Part shown: positions 19,348 through 22,620 of the stretch, piece after piece
How the letters are laid out: every line of letters starts with the position of its first letter
Numbering within the stretch: the first letter of the stretch is position 1
Source of the DNA: Kipferlia bialata
Taxonomy: Eukaryota; Fornicata
Length of the DNA stretch: 22,620 nucleotides
NCBI GenBank assembly: GCA_003568945.1
Contig: BDIP01000070.1
Location: 10,008-32,627 of the forward strand
Reading direction: 5' to 3'
Position numbers and translations under genes: made by a program
The notes under the pieces: generated by a model
Databases searched by the model: none
What the model was told of the DNA's origin: nothing
Seen by the model: the letters and a program-made list of their open reading frames with translations, nothing else

Positions 19348-21646
19348 CAATATTTATCATACATATATTGTATATTATAGTATATACACCTAAATATTGG
19401 CATATAGTATTTACCATCTTGTATACTGCGTTTCATGTATCATCTTATATATATATTCATATATATATCATCTCATATATATCTTCTTGTGTATATCCTC
19501 TTGTGTTTACCATCTCATATATATCACCTCATATATATCATCTTATATATATCATATTATATACATCACCTTATATATATCACCTCATTCATATCATCTT
19601 ATGTTCCCCATCTTATGGTCACCATCCTATATACACCACCCAATATACCTCACCTCATGTATACCACCCTATATACCCCACCTCATGTATACCATCCTAT
19701 ATACCCCACCTTATGTACACCATCTCATACCCCCCCTTATGTCAGGAAGGAGGCGGCAGCACAACGCATCGAGGCTGCTGAGACAGCCCAGCGGCTGAGA
19801 GGTCTGTTGGATGGACACCTGGAGGACCTCGAGGCCACCACCCGGAGGCTGTTAGAGGTATGGTGGGGTGACGGTGGGTGTGATATGTAGTTATAGGATG
19901 ATAGCAACATGGATATCTATCTATATATGTAGTATAATGAATGTTACATATAGTATATACATGTCTATATGTATACGTATAGTATACAAATCATATCTAG
20001 AACTATATCCCGTATATATGTAAATGTCACATATTCAGACATTGAGAGTGCACGTGAGTATGCATATGTCAGTCTGTGTGTGCATATCCCCCTATCTCTG
20101 CTGATTCCAGTCGGTTGACAGTGCCCCAGGCTGGTCTGACAGGCTAGAGCTGATCAAGCAGGTATCGGCTGTTGTCCAATATCTGTTGACACTATATTTA
20201 TATATATATATATGTATATATATATACATATACATATACATATATGCAATGACTATATAGTATAGTACTGATGGGTCCCCTCATGAACCAGGCCTCCCTT
20301 GAGATGGAAGGGGGTGCCATCCACAGGGTACTGGGCCACATCAAGGACACCGCTGGGCAGATGGGTACGGGTATGCTTCTAGTGACTATGTAAGTACATA
20401 CAATGCATGACCGTTTGACCCCAGGCGAGGTGTCCCCTGATCCCGAGGCCACGGCCACTGACATAGTACGGCAGTTTGCGGACTCTCTCGCAGACAGGTA
20501 CCCACAATACTCCTACATAAGTTGACCTGTACTGTTACTCTGTGGATATTCAGACAGAGAAGATATTCCATATTGTGTAAGACTCTGCCCACAGTTATAT
20601 ATATATACTCCGCATACAATCACATTTATACATATATACCACTATATCTATCTCATTATTACCTTCCCCCACCCCATAGGAAGGGAGAGGCTCAGAGAGA
20701 GAGAGAGGCAGAGGCAGAGAGAGAGGCAGAGGCAAAGAAGCAGGCAGCAGAAGAGAGGCGTGCTAAGGCGAAGAGGGACAGGCTTGATAGACACGTCGCA
20801 AAGGTATCAGTATCAGTATCAGTATTAGTATCATACTGATAGACACGTGTGAAAGGTGGGCAGGGTGGTGTATATCACATATACCATGCCGTATCTCCCC
20901 TCTTGCCGTCTCTCACCCTTCAGACCACTGCCTGGTGTGATAGCACCATGGGCTTTCTCAACAAGGCAGAGGAGTGCCACCAGGACTACCACGTCACCAG
21001 AGACAGCGGGAGGGAGGTGTCTGGGTTCCATGCCGCCATCGCCGACATTGACACCCTGGCCCAGGTACCTGTTGTATCAGTATCAGTATCAGTACACATA
21101 GTGAGTACATGCTAGTGTGACCTGATGTGGCCAACGTATCAGTATCACTATCAGTATTGACACCCTGGCCCAGGTACCTGCTTCATGATATATATATATA
21201 TATATATTTATATATAACCGACCGAACTCATCTCTCTAGGAAGGGACTGAGCTCAAGGCCGGGGCCACCCAGATTGACCAGTGGCTCCAGCAGGATGGCT
21301 CTGAGGAGCTCGACAGAGAGGGCTCTGCACAGACAGAGGTGCGGCCCCGTCTAACCTACGCGATAGTCTAAATCTGCTCTTGTTATAGTGTAATGCTATG
21401 TCGTCATTATAATGCCAGTGGTCAGTCCGAGACATACTTGGGTGCTACGGGGATGCCTGTGATCGGCTGAGGTCTAGACATGACGAGCTGACCATCACAC
21501 TCCAGGCCCTCATGGAGTCCTTCTCTAAGGTGAGTGGTTGGTTGGTCTCTCACTACACTGTCTGACTACCACACTATTGTTCTGGTACACTCCACACACA
21601 TATACATGTATATGGCTATTAATAATCATATGGTGAATATATATAT

Positions 21647-21677
<31 letters not shown>

Positions 21678-22472
21678 CCATCTTTGCTGACACCCAGGGC
21701 GAAAAGGCTGTCAAGGACTGTGAGGGCAGTATCGGGTCTGTAGAGGACTGGTGCCAGGTATGTATGGGACCATATACACGCTGCTCTCTCTGCCTATCCC
21801 CCATATTTCTCTTTACTCAGCACTCACATACCTGTAATCCATACCCATTTATATATATACTACATACATTCCTCGCATGCAGTTTGCTATGACGTAATTC
21901 TCCCCTCAGGTCCATATCGCCTCGATACCTCGGAATTTTGGGGGCACTAAGGTTGTAGATGGCAAGGCCGGCCAGTATCAGAAGGCCCTCAAGATGTGGA
22001 CAGGTATCTGGTATATACGGTACCATGCTATTATTCAGTAAACTTGTCCAGGGGTGTATGTTTGGTTACTGTTTCGTTCTCTGTGTTTAGATGCAGAGTC
22101 AAGTTACAGTTCATTGAATGAACATTTCTAGTATGTCGGTACCAGTGTTTCACTCTCCCTGACCCAAGAATGTCTAGAGGAGGCCGACAGCGCTCAAGAG
22201 GCTGTTCACCCCAGAGATGACATCAGTACAGCACGGTAAGTAGTGATATGTGACAGTAATCAGAGTCAATAGTATATGTAGAGCACATATACATGGTATA
22301 TGGGCACCCACTCACCACAGGGTGTGTCGTCTCCAGGAGTACTGTACCAAGAAGATGGCTGAGTGTAAGGCTGCCCAGAGGGCACTAGAGGACGGCACTG
22401 ACCCCACCTGCAAGATACGTACACCCACAGTGCTCGCTGGGGGGTCCAGTCTACTGCGCCCACCTGCCACAG
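16815..22472 (+). CDS. Long coiled-coil protein of unknown family, split gene running off the right edge
   Basis: About 25 exons keep one frame: 16815-16895, 16986-17045, 17219-17290, 17381-17435, 17580-17668, 17799-17876, 18191-18240, 18391-18463, 18611-18691, 18780-18839, 18913-18985, 19138-19222, 19746-19857, 20111-20161, 20292-20364, 20425-20497, 20680-20803, 20924-21064, 21240-21338, 21419-21529, 21698-21757, 21910-22003, 22169-22235 and 22321-22472. The product starts Lys/Arg/Pro/Thr-rich (TERPRPKGTVKTKGPQ), then is helical with heptad-like stretches (EEALELLGHTNVAHAQRLEE, RIEAAETAQRLRGLLDGHLE) and a highly charged run of REREAEAEREAEAKKQ. The last exon ends in a Thr/Pro-rich segment with RTPTVLAGG. 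A kinesin-5 type stalk and tail is one thought because of this layout and the TP-rich end, but no motor domain lies in the window and I see no diagnostic motif. No start codon context or stop is visible, so the gene is probably partial at both ends. Confidence 0.7.
19440..19738. repeat. Intronic minisatellite, about 20-bp ATATATCACCT/CATCTT type unit
   Basis: Within intron 19223-19745 a unit like TATATATCACCTCATATATATCATCT repeats about fifteen times, drifting toward a TATACCCCACCTCATG form on the right. It has no stops in several frames, which creates long Tyr/Ile/His/Pro-rich open frames that are not genes. It serves as the pyrimidine-rich run into the CAG acceptor at 19745. Confidence 0.85.
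20803..21160. repeat. Dispersed GTATCA hexamer tracts
   Basis: Short runs of GTATCA occur at 20803-20830, 21073-21095 and 21136-21158, at or just after donor sites of the coiled-coil gene. The first begins at the donor GTATCA of exon 20680-20803 itself. Confidence 0.75.
21150..21178 (+). repeat. Donor-end copy of exon 20924-21064
   Basis: IDTLAQ with the GTACCT donor is repeated about 110 bp downstream. It is one of only two clear echoes in the coiled-coil gene; the other is at 22573-22612, after the last exon. Confidence 0.82.
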
Positions 22473-22620
22473 GTATTACCCATATATACCTGTCACATGC
22501 ATTATATATATATATATATATACATATACACATATATATTTATATACATATATATACACACATATATATATACACAGCACCCTGTTACAGGTATTACTCA
22601 TATATACCTGTCACAGACAC

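Noticed and set aside
19098-19890. Three overlapping long open frames rich in Tyr, Ile, His and Ser
   Set aside because: They come from the stop-poor minisatellite at 19440-19738 in an intron; only 19138-19222 and 19746-19857 code protein in the gene frame.
16815-22472. Firm naming of the coiled-coil gene as kinesin-5
   Set aside because: The layout and TP-rich end are suggestive only; no motor motif (such as GQTGTGKT) is in the window.

Overview
The window is eukaryotic nuclear DNA from an intron-dense genome. Short GC-rich exons (about 25 to 250 nt) alternate with AT-rich introns full of (TA)n, GTATAT-like runs and (GA)n. Nearly every intron I could place is GT-AG, with donors like GTATGT, GTACAT or GTAAGA and acceptors like ACCCCCAG or CCTAG. 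The style would fit a free-living intron-rich protist (the fornicate Kipferlia comes to mind), but that is a guess from architecture, not from a marker gene.

Three split genes account for the coding sequence. (1) About 17-2193, minus strand: an Fcf2/DNTTIP2-type pre-rRNA processing factor, with seven exons whose phases join without a break and a family-like C-terminus. (2) About 2348-15965, plus strand: some 41 exons and about 1,100 codons that read as the middle part of the large CPSF160/CFT1 (CPSF1) subunit of the mRNA cleavage and polyadenylation machinery. (3) About 16815 to the right edge, plus strand: some 25 exons of a long coiled-coil protein that I cannot assign to a family. The genes are not an operon and have no evident joint function beyond two of them serving RNA maturation.

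The striking feature is not a gene. Most introns of genes 1 and 2 carry one to six imperfect 'echoes' of the adjacent exon edge, splice signal included. Echoes of an exon's 5' end lie in the intron before it, and echoes of its 3' end lie in the intron after it. The best arrays have periods of about 110-125 bp (9862-10645, with an assembly gap inside it; 1074-1416; 7416-7706). The coiled-coil gene next door has almost none.

Gene models break in informative places. At the poly-G tract 2255-2288 the Fcf2 gene and the CPSF160 gene meet head to head, each lacking its 5' part. CPSF160 also lacks its C-terminal domain, and one exon junction (10911/11007) does not keep frame. Some of this may be assembly error in repeats. 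I saw no tRNA, rRNA, CRISPR or transposon that I can support.
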